This document shows, in pieces, positions 47,335-58,885 of a DNA stretch of 64,000 nucleotides. Within the stretch, counting starts at the first letter, position 1; each line of letters begins with the position of its first letter. Made by a program: the position numbers and the translations under genes. Source of the stretch: Dactylonectria macrodidyma (lineage: Eukaryota > Ascomycota > Sordariomycetes > Hypocreales > Nectriaceae); NCBI GenBank assembly GCA_020744425.1, contig JAGMUV010000014.1:1302001-1366000 (forward strand). The letters are read 5' to 3'. The notes under the pieces were generated by a model. That model made no database searches and was not told the origin of the DNA. It worked only from the letters and a program-made list of their open reading frames with translations.

Positions 47335-48294
47335 ATGGCGACTCTCTCGACCGCATCCCGCATGTGCCTGCGCTCGGCCGCCAAGCCGGTCGTCCCCGCC
47401 GTGCGCGCCCTCAGCACCTCCGCCATGCGGCCCGGCAGCGCGACGGCCTCGGCCTACTCGAGCCCCTTCAAGGGCGAGCAGAAGGGCAACCAGATCCCCA
47501 ACTTTGGCGGCTACGTCTCCAAGAACGGCGAGAACAAGAACAAGCTGTACTCGTATTTCATGGTCGGCGCCCTTGGTGCCGTCAGTGCCGCTGGTGCCAA
47601 GAGCACTGTGCAAGGTGGGTGAAGTTCGCTTCCTGCAGATGCGATGCCATTGAGCTGCGATTGGGTCTCCTAGCAGCTGGCGATGCATCTGGCACGGTCA
47701 ATTGATGGTGCTGATGCCGGATTTACAGAGTTCTTGGTCAACATGTCCGCCTCCGCCGACGTTCTGGCCATGGCCAAGGTTGAGGTCGACCTCAGCTCCA
47801 TCCCCGAGGGCAAGAACGTGAGTTGGCCCATCGATCGCCCCATCATTGAGATGGCATCGCTGACTGTCTGCAGGTCGTCATCAAGTGGCGAGGAAAGCCC
47901 GTCTTCATCCGACACCGAACCCAGGAGGAGATTGACTCCGCGAACAAGGTCAACGTCAGCTCCCTACGAGACCCCGAGAACGATTCGGACCGCGTCAAGA
48001 ACCCTGAGTGGCTTGTCATGCTGGGTACGTAATTGGACGGTTACGGCGGATTCTCCGATCGCTATGCCTGGATTTTGAAACTATGACTGTGATACTAACA
48101 TTCGCCCCTCAGGTGTCTGCACCCACCTGGGTTGTGTCCCCATCGGCGAGGCCGGTGACTACGGTGGCTGGTTCTGCCCTTGCCACGGTTCTCACTACGA
48201 TATCTCCGGCCGCATAAGAAAGGGACCCGCTCCCCTGAACCTCGAGATCCCCGAGTACGATTTCCCTGAGGATGGCAAGCTGGTCGTCGGTTAA
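47335..48294 (+). CDS. RIP1: Rieske iron-sulfur subunit of ubiquinol-cytochrome c reductase
   Basis: Four exons, 47335-47614, 47729-47817, 47874-48024 and 48113-48294, encode 233 residues. The introns are 114, 56 and 88 nt. The joins read [35 protein letters not shown] and [17 protein letters not shown]. The N-terminus is a basic, Ser/Arg/Ala-rich mitochondrial presequence (about 1-35). One transmembrane helix follows ([16 protein letters not shown]). The C-terminal Rieske fold carries both cluster-binding boxes, CTHLGC and CPCHGSHYD, with the proline loop [10 protein letters not shown]. It transfers electrons from ubiquinol to cytochrome c1 in complex III of the inner membrane. Length and residues match fungal orthologues, and all four metal ligands (two Cys, two His) are present. 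Confidence 0.97.
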
Positions 48295-49343
48295 GCTGGG
48301 CACGGGCTGTAAGAATATGGGGGGAAGGATTTCTTGCGATGGAGGAGCATAGACTGGCGGGGAGAACACAGACGCCCCGGTGCGCGCACCTACTGTTTCT
48401 TAGACGTGGCCTCGGTCCCCTTGTATAAAAATAAAACGTCCTAGGGAGATTCAGTCAACGGGCTCAAGGGGAGGACGAGTGGGATGGCGTGACTGAGGCA
48501 AGTCCTGCTCGTGAGAGGGTGAATAATTGATACTTTATTGCGTTTGCAATCGATGGATGTGCTTCAACTATTCTGGGTTGGATTGTCTCCAGTGAATGCA
48601 CTATACACCCATGAACACACTTCAACCTTGGGTAGGGTAGGGCATTCAAGAGCAACCCGCTGAATTGGTTTTAATCACTTCTACCGAAAAGCTCGTAAAA
48701 GATGATGTCACTCCGCGAGGTCTAGAAACGCCCTGACCTTGGTATCACTAGGCGTACATCCGAGCGGCGACAATATCTGCTGGTCAGCGCACATCAGACC
48801 GATTTTTACAGTTGCCTTGAAAAACTTAAGCTCTTATTTCTCCCATTCTCCCAGTTAGCGAGCGGCCTTCTTGAAGACTGCAAGCAAAATGATATTGGAA
48901 CAAGACTTGTCGTGTACTTCGACTAGCAAACATCCCGAAACCCAGACAAGTGGCCCTTGGAGACTAAATTTTAAATGTTAATTATCCCAGCTTCCTTTGG
49001 ATCCATTATAGCCTTCTACTTACTTATAGTAGTCTTTTTTAGTAAAATAAATACAACGGGTGCCTCAGCATCAAGCTTCCAAGGCCGATGTTAAGACTTC
49101 AAGTAACAACCATTAAATCGGGAAAGGCGAACGTGGCTGCTAAGAACGCCCAACGTACATACATTGGGCGAACATCGAAATCTAATTCGCCGCCCCGTCA
49201 GTTCCTCGAAAGGATGCCTGCAAATACAACCTCAGCCGCACGAGGCTGCCCCGAAGAGCGACCCGCGATTTTGACCTTGCATTAATTCTCATCTCCATCC
49301 ATGGCCAGAACGAGGTCCAGAGGCATCGGTTCCATGAGCTATC
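48295..49343. other. Intergenic before the NLR gene
   Basis: About 1 kb. The Rieske 3' UTR lies first. At about 48965-49065 is a moderately AT-rich patch with tatagtag-type repeats, weaker than the island near 32.6 kb. A leader for the NLR gene follows. No gene is supported. Confidence 0.5.
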
Positions 49344-52300
49344 ATGTCTTCAGAATTTCGGTCGCGGGTCTTGGGACGCTGGCGTCGGCTCCGGCGCCGA
49401 ACTGAATCCCCTCCTACTCATCAAACAGCGCTCCCGACAACCCTATCGATGCGTCCTAGCCCAAATGCTACGCCCCGGAACAGTGATCTTGGTCTTGAGA
49501 AAGCAGTTTCCTCTGGTGCATCCCTCGCAACCGAAAGTAAATTGGAGTCTCAGCCGTCTTCCTCAACATCATAACCAATACTTGAAGAAGCCGGGCCAGA
49601 ATCCTATGGCGCCAAAGTTGTGTGCGAGGGCACAGTGCCTATTGTCGAGTAGATACTTACACCCATGTCATTGAGGCCACTTGGCTGACTAGCTTCCTTA
49701 GTATCGTCGCTGTCCATGGTCTGAACGGCCATCGAGAGAAAACCTGGACTGCGAAGGCTGGCACCAACATAGTCAACTGGCTTCGTGACCTATCGCCGGC
49801 CGATATACCTAATGCCCGTGTCATTGTCTGGGGTTATGACGCCCATACGCACTCCAAATCTCGTCTAAGCTGTCAATACTTGTACGATCATGCACGTGCC
49901 CTTGTGTCCGACCTTTGCCTGTTGCGAGCCCGTACGGACGTGAGTAGTCTCCCAAACGGTGCAACCAAGTTGTAATAGCTGACACGAATAGTCGACCAAA
50001 CGGCCAATCATCTTTGTGGCACATAGCCTAGGTGGAATTGTTGTCAAAAGCGTTAATCAATCTCTCCTCATGCACGAAATTGAAGGATTGACCAAGCCCT
50101 TTAGGCATTGATCCATTCAGACGCCTCACGACAAGGCTCATTGGAGCACCACCGTTCCATCAAAGTCTCGACACATGGAATCATCTTTATGGGCACCCCT
50201 CATCAGGGCGGCAACAATGTCACTCTAGGCCAGCTATTAACAAGCATTGCTTCCATTTTCATGGAGGCTGATGATCGCATCCTTCAGCATCTCCAAAGAG
50301 ACTCCGAGTGGCTACAGCAGCAATTAGGGCAATGCAGCCCGATTAGCAACGAGTTTGTAACTAAGTTTGCATATGAGGAATATGAGACAGCCACTAAACT
50401 TGGACATAAGATGGTGGTGAATGACTTCTTCCTACTTCCATGCCTCTCTAGAGAGTCGCTGATAGGTGAATTAGGTGGTCCCTCGTTCGTCTGCGGTTGT
50501 GCCGGGCCAAGCAGATGCGGAGCCTATCGCCATTCATGCTGACCATATCCATATGGTTAAGTTTGCATCCAGCGAGGACAATGAATACAAGAAGATCTCT
50601 GGGCATCTTCAACTCATGGCAGCTGAGGCGGGCGAAAAGGTTCGATCAAGTTGGGAAATGGAGGCCAGAGTGGACGATGGTAAGACTGCGTAATACTTTT
50701 CTCTTTTGGCTTCGTATTGACAGTTCCTTCTGCATTATAGCTCGGAATGGGGTTGGGTCTCATACATTTAATCTTCCTTTCAGTTTGTCCGAAGTCACTG
50801 AAGCGACCCGATTCGTTGGCAGGAAAGACGAGCTTCTGCAATTGCATCGCGGGCTCAACACGACGCAAGATCGCCGTGTCGCTATCCTTCACGGCCTGGG
50901 TGGGATCGGGAAAACCCAACTGACAATAGCTTATCTGAAGAGCTACCGTGCCAACTATTCGGCCATCATCTGGCTGAATGCAAGGGATGAGACATCACTG
51001 GAGCAGGGCTTTTCCATAGCTGCTAAAAAAATTCTCGGCCAGTATCCGTCCTTGGTTTCAATCCGGACGGCATTGGATGGTCAGGAGCCTCAAGGAATTG
51101 TTCAAGCTGTCAAGCGATGGTTAGATGAACCCGGGAACGATCGCTGGCTTCTGGTTTTTGACAATTACGACAATCCGAAATTGGGGAATGAACAGCAAAG
51201 CGAAGATACAGCAGAGAACAGGGAAAGTCGGACTGAGGGAGGCTCCCTCTCCCAAGCGGAGGCAAAAGCTCTCAAGGCGTTTGACATCCGTCTATTCTTT
51301 CCAGACAGCTACCAAGGATCTATCATCATAACAACGAGAGCCTCGATCAACGGCATAGGAAACTCCATCTTCCTGAGAAAGCTCACAGACATGAGCGATG
51401 GGCTGGAAATCCTGAGCTCAACTTCACACCGGAAAGATGTGACAAATGGTAAGGAAACCCTGTTCAACTTTCAAGAACCACACTGACGTTTATTCAGACG
51501 ATGCCGCTGTTGAACTTGCGCGCAGACTCGACGGGCTCCCTCTTGCGCTTGCAACTGCTGGCGCGTATCTCAACCAAGTTTCATCCAGTTGGGTGGAGTA
51601 CCTAGAAATGTACCAAACATCATGGCTGCGACTTCTGAAAACTAGCCCCGTGCTACTTTCGTACGAAAACCGAGCGCTGTATTCAACATGGGATATATCG
51701 TACAGACAAATTGAGCGAAAGAAGCCGGCTGCAGCGATGCTCCTCAAACTTTGGGCATATTTTGACAAGGAAGACTTGTGGTATGAGCTCCTGCGATACG
51801 AATATGAGGAGGTGCCGACGTGGTTTGCAGACATGGTTGTGGACCGCATATCCTTCAACGAGGTCATGCGAGTGCTATGCGATCACGGACTGGTTGAAGT
51901 AGGCTCCAAAGAATGGGGGGCCGAATCCCGGGGTTACAGTGTTCATGACTGTGTGCACTCATGGATGATTTCCGTCTTAAACGCACAACAAGACGCAGCT
52001 ATGGCTCAGTTAGCTCTGTGTTGTGTTGCACAACGTATACCTAACGATGATCAACCAGACTATTGGCTGACCCAACGGCGTCTTTTGTTGCATGCTGACA
52101 TCTGCGCGTCCCACATGCTCAGACTCGTTGAACGAGTAGATGAAAAGGATAGCTGGACTTGCTTCAAATTTGGGTGTCTCTACGCAGACCAAGGCCGGCA
52201 CAAAGCAGCTGAGGCGATGCTCGATCGCGCGCTTCAAGGCTATGAGGAGATACTAGGACCAGGGCATATAGTGACCCTTGATATAGTTAACAGCCTTGCA

Positions 52301-53098
52301 ATTCTCTGTGCAGGCCAGGGCCGGTATGGGGAAGCTGAAGCAATGTACGATCGCGCGCTCCAGGGCTATGAGAAGGTATTGGGGCCAGATCACCATTCAA
52401 CCCTCAATGTTATCAACAACAGCGGGAATCTCTATGCACGCCAGGGACGATATGAGGAAGCGGATGCAATGTACAATCGGGCGTTCCAAGGCTTTGAGAA
52501 GACATTGGGGCCAGAACATAGAAAAACCCTCGATATAGTCCACAACGTCGGCGCTCTCTATTGGATGGGAGGCCGGTACGCGGAAGCCGAATTAATGTAC
52601 GATCGCGCGCTTCGAGGTAAAGAGAAGGCATTGGGACTAGAGCATATATCAACCCTCGACACAGTTAACAACCTCGGATCTCTTTACGTAGGACAGGGCC
52701 GGTTTAGGGAAGCTGAAGCGATGTGTGATCGTGCGCTCTTGGGTGAGGAAAAAGCATTAGGTGCAGAGCATACATCAACTCTCGATACAGTCAACAACAT
52801 CGGACTTCTCTTTGCAAAGCAGGGCCGGCACAAAGACGCCGAAGCAATGTACGATCGTGCACTCCAGGGCTATGAGAAGGTGTTTGGACCCGCTGTCGAT
52901 ACTCAACCCGAAGCACTGTTTATCCTTCAGAACCTTGGCAACCTCGCTGTTGAGCTAGGCGACCATGGACGAGCCGAGGACTTTTATGCCCGTGCGTTGT
53001 TTGGTTTCGAAACGGTTTTCGGGAGGGAAAACAAGCGATACCAAAAGGTTTCATCCCAGTTGAGGCAAGTACGGGCAAACATTTCTCAGGATACTTGA
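49344..53098 (+). CDS. Fungal NLR: serine hydrolase - NB-ARC - TPR (one in-frame stop)
   Basis: Seven exons are proposed: 49344-49648, 49702-49939, 49992-50051, 50105-50416, 50475-50679, 50741-51448 and 51498-53098. Introns are 49-61 nt and all joins are in frame, giving 1142 codons. In this model one TAA (49572-49574) interrupts exon 1. It would be removed if 49542-49592 is a 51-nt intron (donor GTAAAT, weak AAG acceptor). After a disordered N-terminus comes an alpha/beta hydrolase of the SesB type: DIVAVHGLNGHREKTWTA (about 102-119), nucleophile motif AHSLGG with Ser193, GIIFMGTPHQGG and IHADHIHMVKF with the candidate catalytic His. NB-ARC follows with Walker A GGIGKT (427-432) and LLVFDNYD (Asp514). 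Seven 42-residue kinesin-light-chain-type TPRs end the protein (about 833-1127). Such proteins act in fungal non-self recognition and cell death. The role here is inferred. It is a pseudogene if the stop is real. Confidence 0.85.
52166..53050 (+). repeat. Seven 126-bp TPR-coding repeats in the NLR gene
   Basis: Seven consecutive 42-residue units follow the pattern GxLYxxQGRxxEAExMYDRALxGxEKxLGxxHxSTLDxVNN. The middle units keep high similarity at the nucleotide level (for example cagggccgg recurs), while the first and last are more diverged. Confidence 0.85.
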
Positions 53099-53356
53099 AT
53101 GTTATCATCAGTTTGTTGGGAAGTTCAGATTTTCTTCTTCGAGATGTTGATGCATCTCTTCTTCGTATCCTTCTTGGTCATTTGCGAGCTCAATGACTGC
53201 ACACACGGGTTCTCTTTTCTGAAGCGGGTGTGTACATCGAGATGATACGTACATCGTTCATAGAAACATCACAGTGGACAACGAAACAACGGAGAAATGT
53301 ACAGAAAGGTTGCCAGCTTTTAAATTCTATACCTCACTGTCCCATTCATTATGTCA

Positions 53357-55213
53357 TCAATGGCCATGTCCGTCGTCCTGCGGCGCCTCAGGATCCAACT
53401 TGATCAGGGTATCAATACGCATGATGCTGATGCAAGCCTCGACGGCACTCTTGAGCTGTCGGATCTTGCTCATGCTGGGCTCTAGCACACCAATCTTCAC
53501 CTCGTCGACAACCTTGCCGCGCGTCAGGTCCAGGCCGTAGTTCTTATAGCCCTTCTTCCGCGCAATAGTCTTCTCGTCCTCGCTTCCATCTCCTTCTTGG
53601 ATGCGCTGAGACAGAGCGTGTCTTGATCGAAGCTGGGCAACGAGCTCTGCAGCGTCCTTGGCGGCGTTGACAGCCAGAGTCTTAGGGATGACAAGGAGTG
53701 CCTGGGCGAACTCGCCAATGGCCAGCTGCTCTCGGGATCCGACAGTGCCAGCAAATTCCTCGAGGTAGATGTGAAGGGCAGTCTCGACGGCGCCGCCTCC
53801 AGGGACGATGCTGCCACTCTCCAGGGTGCGCTTGACAGCACAGAGCGAATCGTGCACGGAACGCTCCATCTCGTCGAGGGTGTAGTCGTTGGGACCGCGA
53901 AGAATGCATGAAGCGGAGGAGTAGGCCTTGGTGCCCTTGATCAAGATACACTCGTCGTCTGAAATACGCTCCTGAACAACCTCATCGGCATAGCCCAGGT
54001 ACGAAGGGTCGAACTTCTCGTCACCGTTCAAGTCTGATAGGGTGCTCAATAGAGTAGCACCGGTGGCTCGAGCAATACGTCGCAGATCCTCCTTTTTGCA
54101 TCGCCTCACGCCCATAGCGCCCTTCTCAACAAAGGTCTTCAGCACCAAATCATCTATACCCTTGGTGGTGAGAATGACGTTGGCACCAGCCTTGAGGATC
54201 ATCTCGACTCGGTCCAGGACCATGCCGGATTCGCGTGCTCGAATCTGCTCGAGTTGTTGAGGGTCGTCAACGGTGATCTGGACACCCAACTTCATGCGCT
54301 CCTTCATCAGATTCATATCTAAAACAGCAATCTTGGCATCCTGGATCCGAGTGGGCATCGCTTGGGAGGCCACAGTGCAGTTCAAAGCATAACCCTTGAC
54401 CAGGACAGACTCCAGAACACTCTTTCCGTGGGCCTTGAGGATGTTGACGGCCTTAACAGGGTATTTCACCTCGTTTCGGTTGTTGGTAGACTTGACAGCC
54501 TGCATGGCATCGACGACCATGTTAGAGAAGAACTCGGAGTCGGAGCCAATGATCTTGCTAGACATGGAGGTCTTGGCAATGTTCAGAAGGGACTCTCGGC
54601 CGAGGTTTTCCACCTTAATGCTGACGTTCTCGTTGAGGTACTTGACGGCTTCTCGGAGGGCAAGACGGTATCCAGTAATGATGGTCGTGGGGTGTATTCG
54701 GTTCTTCATCAGCTCGTTGCCTCGTCGTAACAACTCGGCGGCGATCAGGACGACGGACGTAGTGCCGTCACCGACCTCCTTATCCTGTTGGTGGGCCAGG
54801 TCGACGAGAATCTTGCCAGCCGGGTGCTCGACGTCGAGGAGGCTGAGAATCGTGGCGCCATCATTGGTGACAGTGACATCCTAGTTGGCTATGTGAGAAG
54901 GAGAGATACCACAGGAGCGGGAGTTGGACAGCCTACACCAATGTCGTCCACCATCATCTTGTCGAGACCGCTGGGTCCGAAGGAACTCTTGACAACGTTC
55001 GCGATCGCTTGGGTAGCCATGACTGTGGCACAAATCAGTCAGTATGGGTTTCCAGATGCCAACAAGTCCATCACCGCCGCCATCATGGAGCCCCCCACAT
55101 CCCCCCCTAAAGCACTTGGACATACCATTTTGGTCTCGGATATCTGAGCCAGAAATCTTCTGGCCACCCAAGAAAAGGGTGCCGTTTCGGGGCTGCTCGA
55201 ACATGGACGCCAT
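53357..55213 (-). CDS. CCT1: Chaperonin CCT/TRiC subunit alpha
   Basis: Three exons on the minus strand, 55213-55126, 55022-54937 and 54880-53357, give 565 residues. The introns are 103 and 56 nt; the second uses donor GTAGGC. The joins read [20 protein letters not shown] and [19 protein letters not shown]. The group II chaperonin signatures are present: [33 protein letters not shown] (ATPase) and [13 protein letters not shown]. The N-terminus [20 protein letters not shown] is typical of the alpha subunit. The apical and intermediate domains are complete. CCT folds actin, tubulin and WD40 proteins in the cytosol as a double ring of eight subunits (family knowledge). It is divergent from prolyl-tRNA synthetase. 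Confidence 0.96.
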
Positions 55214-55807
55214 GGTTGCAGCTATTCGGGGCGTTGACGGGGGGTGGCTGCTTCGTCAACGTTGGAGAGGGTGGAGCGGGATAGCGAAGCGTCAGGAAAT
55301 TCTGCCTGGCTCTAGAAGCTGTGAAGCTCCTGTGCAGGTGTGGGTGCTGCCCCTCGACTTTTTTGTCGGAGCGGCGCGTTGTTCCGGCGCCGGACCTTTT
55401 TCCCAACTTTGAGACTTTGAGGAAGAGGGAAGGCACGAGCCGACACGTGCACGGGCCACAGATATCAGATATCCAGCATGAAGCTGAGGTGCGCAGCAGG
55501 GCTCCTTCCCCCTCAGTTGCCCCGCCATTGGCTGGGTGTCAGAATTGGGCTTGGGCACCTGGATTTTCGACGGATGCCCCTCCGATACACTCCCTGACTC
55601 CCTTCAGATTGCGGGGCACAGCCCAGCACAGAGTCACTTGCCGACCCGCGTCGACTCACCTCTTCCATTTTACCCCTCCAAACCATCTCAATTTGTTCCC
55701 TTTTATTCTTCCGCATTCCTTGCGACGCGAATCGTTCTTCCAGCTTTCGCATATTCTTTCCATTTTCCTACCTGTTCTAGGCAAATCCTACGCCATCTTC
55801 CACCACA
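55214..55807. promoter_or_regulatory. Divergent promoter, CCT1 / prolyl-tRNA synthetase
   Basis: 594 bases separate the two start codons, so the two protein-biogenesis genes likely share a control region. The part next to the synthetase (55650-55800) is pyrimidine-rich. Frames inside are shadows. Confidence 0.65.
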
Positions 55808-57527
55808 ATGTCTGAGGCTGCCCCCGCCGAGCCCTCCAAGAGCGCCTTGAAGAAGGCTGAGAAGCAGGCCCGTCTCGCCGCCGAGAAGGCTGCTAAGGCC
55901 GCCAAGCAGGCCACTCTCCCTGTCGTCGGAGGCAAGAAGACAGACGACATCATCGGTATTACCGTCTCCAAGTCCGAAAACTTCCCACAATGGTACCAGG
56001 AGGTCGTCCTTAAGGCCGAAATGGTCGAGTACTACCAGGAGATCTCAGGCTTCTTCATTCTTCGCCCCATTTCTATGCACATTTGGAACGAGATTCGCAA
56101 ATGGTTCCAGAGCCGTATTGAGGATATGGGTGTTGAGGAGGCCAACTTTCCTATGTTCTTGTCGTCCAAGTCACTCGAGAAGGAGAAGGACCACGTCGAA
56201 GGCTTTGCCCCTGAGCTCGCTTGGGTGACCAAGGCGTAAGCAAACTATACATTGCACCCCACGCTTTCGCTAACATTCATGCAGTGGTGACAAGGACCTC
56301 GAGGTTCCTGTTGCAGTCCGTCCCACCTCCGAAGCCGTCATGTACCCCTACTACAGCAAGTGGATCCGCAGCCACCGAGATCTCCCCTTCCGCCTCAACC
56401 AGTGGAACTCTGTCGTGCGCTGGGAGGCTAAGCAGACCACACCTTTCCTTCGAACTCGCGAGTTCCTTTGGCAGGAGGGTCACACTGCTCACCTAACTGA
56501 GGAGCTTGCTGGCAAGGAGGTTTTGGAAATCCTCGAACTCTACGCTGGCGTCTACGAGCAGCTTCTCGCCGTTCCCGTGGTTCGCGGCCGAAAGACCGAG
56601 GCTGAGAAGTTCGCTGGTGGATACTACACTACCACCGTCGAGGGCTACATCCCATCCAACGGCCGTGGTATCCAGGGTGCTACCTCTCACGCTCTTGGCC
56701 AGAACTTCAGCAAGATGTTCGACATTACTGTCGAAGACCCTGCTAACAAGGGCTCCCACCTCAATGTCTGGCAGAACTCTTGGGGCCTGTCAACCCGCGT
56801 CATCGGTGTCATGGTCATGATCCACGGTGACGACAAGGGCCTGGTGCTCCCTCCCCGTGTCGCCAAGGTCCAGAGCGTCATCATCCCTGTCGGCATCAAC
56901 AAGAACACCACCCCCGAAGACCGTCGGAAGCATGAAGACCAAGTCGCCGAGATTCGATCTACGCTTAAGAAGGTCGGTGTTCGTGTTGAGTCTGATTGGC
57001 GCGAGGGCTACACCCCCGCCTGGAAGTTCAACGACTGGGAGCTCAGGGGCGTTCCTCTGCGACTTGAATTCGGCCCCAAGGATGCTGCCAAGGAGGTTGT
57101 CAGCTATGCCCGACGAGATACTGGTGAGAAGGGCATCATTCCCCTGGCGGATATCACGACCAAGGTCCCCGAGCTTCTCGAGACGATCCAGGAGGACTTG
57201 TACAACAAGGCCGATGCCGCTTTCCGAGAGCACCGCATCCAGATCACCAACTGGGACGAGGTTCTCCCCGCCCTTGACAGCAAGAACGTGGTTCTCATCC
57301 CCTTCTGCGGCGAGATCAAGTGCGAGGATCGTATCAAGGAGTTGACAACCCGAGTCGATGACCAGCCCGATGTGCCCGAGAACCAGAAGGCTGCCTCGAT
57401 GGGCATGAAGAGTCTTTGCGTTCCCTTTGAGCAGCCCGAGGGCATCGTGGTCGGAGAGACCAAGTGCCTCAACCCAGAGTGCGAGCGTAATGCTGACAAG
57501 TGGACCATGTTTGGACGAAGCTACTAG
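55808..57527 (+). CDS. Cytoplasmic prolyl-tRNA synthetase (class II)
   Basis: Two exons, 55808-56235 and 56285-57527 (intron 49 nt, donor GTAAGC, branch gctaac, acceptor TGCAG), give 556 residues. The join reads LAWVTKAGDKDLEVPVAV. After an Ala/Lys-rich N-terminal extension (about 1-40), the ProRS core starts at ITVSKSENFPQWYQEVVLKA. Class II motifs are visible: motif 1 around SMHIWNEIRKWFQ, motif 2 FRLNQWNSVVRWE...PFLRTREFLWQE and motif 3 near GLSTRVIGVMVMIHGDD. The anticodon-binding domain follows, and the C-terminal zinc-binding type tail ends CLNPECERNADKWTMFGRSY. This is the eukaryotic/archaeal-type enzyme without a bacterial editing insertion. It charges tRNA-Pro in the cytosol. Confidence 0.95.
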
Positions 57528-57742
57528 AGGGTGTACAGGGTGATTTTAGGGGAGAAGCGAGAGGAGTTGGCCTGGCATGTTTACGATACTCCGGTGTGAT
57601 TGATTACGGCCTCATGTGACCATGAAAAGGGAATTAGGCTGGTGGACGGTATGGGCAAGAAAAGATAGTGATGAGATCAAAGAGATGAAAATAAAACTCT
57701 CCATGTTCTATGTCTAATCGATGTATGTCTATCTTTATGATG

Positions 57743-58885
57743 CTAACACCAGGCATACTTTTCGCTTGCCACCCAGTCGACATTGTCAACAGAGCCGTCT
57801 CCAAACCACTGTAAACTACCAAGGTTGTTAGACTCCCTAACCTTAAACTTGGCTCCGAGTTCCTCAATTCCCCCGGCCACTTTCTTGACCCGCTCAGTAG
57901 GGTTCCAAATCTCGGCTTTGGCGCACTTCCACTCCTGTGCTTCCTTTTGCGCCACGCCAACAATGGCCTGTATACCCTTGGCGAGTTCCTCATCCGAGAT
58001 TCCTTCATCCTCGATGACGACGCGCAGAAAATAGAGAGTGTTCTTCTCTGGCTTTGCGAGGCCCCCGTAGAAGGCACGGGACCAAATAGCCCAGACGCGG
58101 GAGTTGGGCGTGTTGGGTGGTGTGTAAATGGCGCCGCGGAGAGACGGCGTGCTGGAGAAGATGTGCTTGCACATGTAGTCCTCGCGAATGAGGTGCCATT
58201 GCATTGTCTCCAGATCTGGAAGGATAACCGCGCGTGCCTGGGATGATGGTTGGGAGATTTTGTTGTGCAAGAGTTGCTCGTCTTTGGTGGTCAGAGACGG
58301 GAGGTCATCAAAGTTGATGAGCCTGAGGTCCCCGCTCGAGGCAATTGAAGTCTCGGTTGTAGGAAACTCGAGATACGTGCTCTGGAAGGGCTTCCAACCA
58401 AAAGCATTGTAAAACTCTTTACCAATGTCTGACCAAAGGACTGAGAAGGCCGCATTCCCGTCCGTCTTTGCCTGGACAGCGCGGAGCTGCTCAGCGAAGA
58501 GGGCCATCATCTTGCCAGCGTAGCCCTTCTTCCGGCACTCCTCAAAGGTGAAGACGCTGGCGACGCCATAGACAACAACTTCCTTTACGACACCATCCTT
58601 GTCAGCAACAAGGGCTCGTTTCTTGTAAGTCTCGAAGCTAGACAGGATGGGCCGGTTATCGGGGGGGAGGCTGCCATCGGTGAGCATCCAGGCCGCTAGC
58701 CCGCCGTTGCGAGCGAGGGGGGCGTCGAGAAGAGCAATCTCGCGCTGGACGTATTCTTCAATGGTGACGGCTCCGCCCCATTGCGAGTATGTTGCGCGCC
58801 AAATGCGCTGCCGCTCCGAGTCGGTCGGAGTTGCGAGGATGATAGTGGGGGAGGATGCGGGGGGAAGATGCTCGTGGGAGGCCAT
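57743..58885 (-). CDS. LYC1-type GNAT N-acetyltransferase
   Basis: Single exon of 380 residues from the ATG at 58885, convergent with the prolyl-tRNA synthetase gene (215 bases between stops). The N-terminal half has the acetyl-CoA-binding GNAT core: VVVYGVASVFTFEECRKKGY, then AGKMMALFAEQLRAV for the pyrophosphate-binding loop and helix, and FSVLWSDIGKEFYNAFGWKP. The C-terminal half (MQWHLIREDYMCKHIFSS, GAIYTPPNTPNSRVWAIWSR) and the WFGDGSVDNVDWVASEKYAW ending are typical of the fungal LYC1 group. LYC1 of Yarrowia is a lysine N6-acetyltransferase that starts lysine breakdown. Many paralogues exist and the substrate here is inferred only by similarity. Confidence 0.85.
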   Translation of the reverse strand: MASHEHLPPASSPTIILATPTDSERQRIWRATYSQWGGAVTIEEYVQREIALLDAPLARNGGLAAWMLTDGSLPPDNRPILSSFETYKKRALVADKDGVVKEVVVYGVASVFTFEECRKKGYAGKMMALFAEQLRAVQAKTDGNAAFSVLWSDIGKEFYNAFGWKPFQSTYLEFPTTETSIASSGDLRLINFDDLPSLTTKDEQLLHNKISQPSSQARAVILPDLETMQWHLIREDYMCKHIFSSTPSLRGAIYTPPNTPNSRVWAIWSRAFYGGLAKPEKNTLYFLRVVIEDEGISDEELAKGIQAIVGVAQKEAQEWKCAKAEIWNPTERVKKVAGGIEELGAKFKVRESNNLGSLQWFGDGSVDNVDWVASEKYAWC

